Shown here: positions 5,430 to 6,319 of the stretch, piece by piece | Position numbering within the stretch: the first letter of the stretch is position 1 | Layout of the letters: each line of letters opens with the position of its first letter | Origin: an uncultured Clostridium sp. | GTDB taxonomy: Bacteria > Bacillota > Clostridia > Peptostreptococcales > Peptostreptococcaceae | Direction: 5' to 3' | DNA length: 6,319 nucleotides | Assembly (NCBI GenBank): GCA_900539645.1 | Contig: UQCY01000110.1 | Location: forward strand, 1-6,319 | The notes under the pieces: generated by a model | The model's database searches: none | Told to the model about the DNA's origin: nothing | What the model saw: the letters and a program-made list of their open reading frames with translations, nothing else | Position numbers and translations under genes: made by a program

Positions 5430-6319
5430 TTAATATTCTACATCAATTAAATCCATTTCTTTATCACTTATTTTTTCTAATAATAATTTTATTCCGCTAC
5501 TAATTATATGTAATACAAGCACTATAACTATCCCGATAAATAGTCCTATAAATCTATTTACCATTGCAGTTTCTGCATTAAATATTATTAGAGATGCATT
5601 TATTGACGATATAAAATTTATAAACTGTTTATACTTGTATTCATCTACAAAGAATCCAACATATCCAAGTATCATAACTAGTACAGCTGCATACTCAACA
5701 GGGAATATATATCCAAATACTATCGAGAAGAAGAATATTCCACAAACTGTAGCTGTAGTTCTGTATTTTATTCTATCAACCATATCACTTGTATCTATCT
5801 GAGTTAAAGACATTACAACTATGCTAATCCATAGTGGTTTTGCAGAGTTCATAAGTGCAGCTATAAGTATAGCTAATGATACTCCTACTGCCATTCTTAC
5901 AGATACGTCTACATATTTCATACCTTCTTTTATCTGCTCTTTTAAAGTTCTTCCTTCTTCACCGTAGCCTCTTTTTTTCCATTCAATATATGTAACTAAA
6001 ACTGTTATAACTGTTGCTATTAATATCCCAACCATTCTTTTAGGAAATAAATCAATTGATACCGGAACAGACTGGCAGAATAAAAGTGGTAATAAAAATA
6101 CCATATTCATCTTGTATGGTGCTGGTTCTGTTGTAACTATCATCGTTATAAATATATATATAATATTAAGCGGTAATGCAAGCCAAGGAGATATTACCCC
6201 AATCTGAGCAACTATCCCAGATCCTATAAATAATGTAGCTATCATAATAAGCATATCGTAAAGTTTTATACCTGTATTCATCTTAGGGAACATCATTATT
6301 CCCACATATATTGCAACTC
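5430..6319 (-). CDS. FUSC-family integral membrane protein (aromatic acid exporter-like), 5' end outside the window
   Basis: A multi-pass membrane protein whose visible part is about 296 residues. From the in-frame GTG at 6305, hydrophobic segments fall at about 17-36, 42-58, 66-82, 90-106, 137-168 (two), 187-203, 205-221, 228-242 and 253-270. A charged loop (WKKRGYGEEGRTLKEQIKEG) lies between two similar halves, and a short acidic tail ends in IDVEY. The second half fits the FUSC pattern: VRMAVGVSLA, then PLWISIVVMSLTQ, then DRIKYRTTATVCGIFF. FUSC proteins include putative exporters such as AaeB-like and YccS-like proteins, but the substrate here is unknown. The frame stays open to the window edge and the GTG has no ribosome site, so the true start is probably upstream and missing. 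It is convergent with the regulator, with its own terminator at 5349-5411. No functional link to nucleoside catabolism is evident. Confidence 0.75.
   Translation of the reverse strand, partial: VAIYVGIMMFPKMNTGIKLYDMLIMIATLFIGSGIVAQIGVISPWLALPLNIIYIFITMIVTTEPAPYKMNMVFLLPLLFCQSVPVSIDLFPKRMVGILIATVITVLVTYIEWKKRGYGEEGRTLKEQIKEGMKYVDVSVRMAVGVSLAILIAALMNSAKPLWISIVVMSLTQIDTSDMVDRIKYRTTATVCGIFFFSIVFGYIFPVEYAAVLVMILGYVGFFVDEYKYKQFINFISSINASLIIFNAETAMVNRFIGLFIGIVIVLVLHIISSGIKLLLEKISDKEMDLIDVEY

Noticed and set aside
6303..6305. GTG at 6305 as the true start of the FUSC-like gene
   Set aside because: No Shine-Dalgarno sequence precedes it and the frame stays open to the window edge, so the gene is treated as truncated by the window.
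1..6319. Mobile element, CRISPR array, toxin-antitoxin or defence system
   Set aside because: I saw no transposase or integrase, no regularly spaced repeats with spacers, no terminal inverted repeats, and no small paired genes. All coding space is explained by a metabolic operon, its regulator and a membrane protein.

Overview
The window is AT-rich DNA from a low-GC Gram-positive anaerobe. Strong AGGAG-type ribosome-binding sites, rho-independent terminators, sigma-A-type promoters and protein sequences of clostridial character point to Clostridia, perhaps a Peptostreptococcaceae-like lineage. That placement is inferred from protein and codon style, not from a marker gene.

Layout. A four-gene minus-strand operon runs from about 4332 down to a terminator at 49-83, in the order uridine phosphorylase (udp), NupC-type nucleoside transporter, phosphopentomutase (deoB), deoxyribose-phosphate aldolase (deoC). 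Gaps are 33, 74 and 45 bases, and each gene has its own Shine-Dalgarno sequence. A 397-base intergenic region (4204-4600) holds the operon leader and promoter, a 12-bp-arm palindrome, several copies of a related 11-base motif, and a consensus promoter for a divergent GntR/HutC-type regulator (4601-5350, plus strand). The regulator converges on a minus-strand FUSC-like membrane protein gene that runs off the right edge. A long bidirectional terminator hairpin lies between these two.

How the genes work together. NupC imports nucleosides. Udp splits pyrimidine nucleosides with phosphate into base plus (deoxy)ribose-1-phosphate. DeoB moves the phosphate to the 5 position. Ribose-5-phosphate enters the pentose phosphate pathway, while DeoC cleaves deoxyribose-5-phosphate to acetaldehyde and glyceraldehyde-3-phosphate. 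The regulator is the obvious candidate controller of the operon and of itself, because the palindrome and its related half-sites fall in or near both promoters.

I found no sign of a mobile element, CRISPR array, RNA gene or novel defence system. The most interesting points are the operator architecture, the use of a GntR/HutC-type regulator for a deo operon, and the exclusive use of CAG for glutamine (26 of 26) in the minus-strand genes of this AT-rich DNA.
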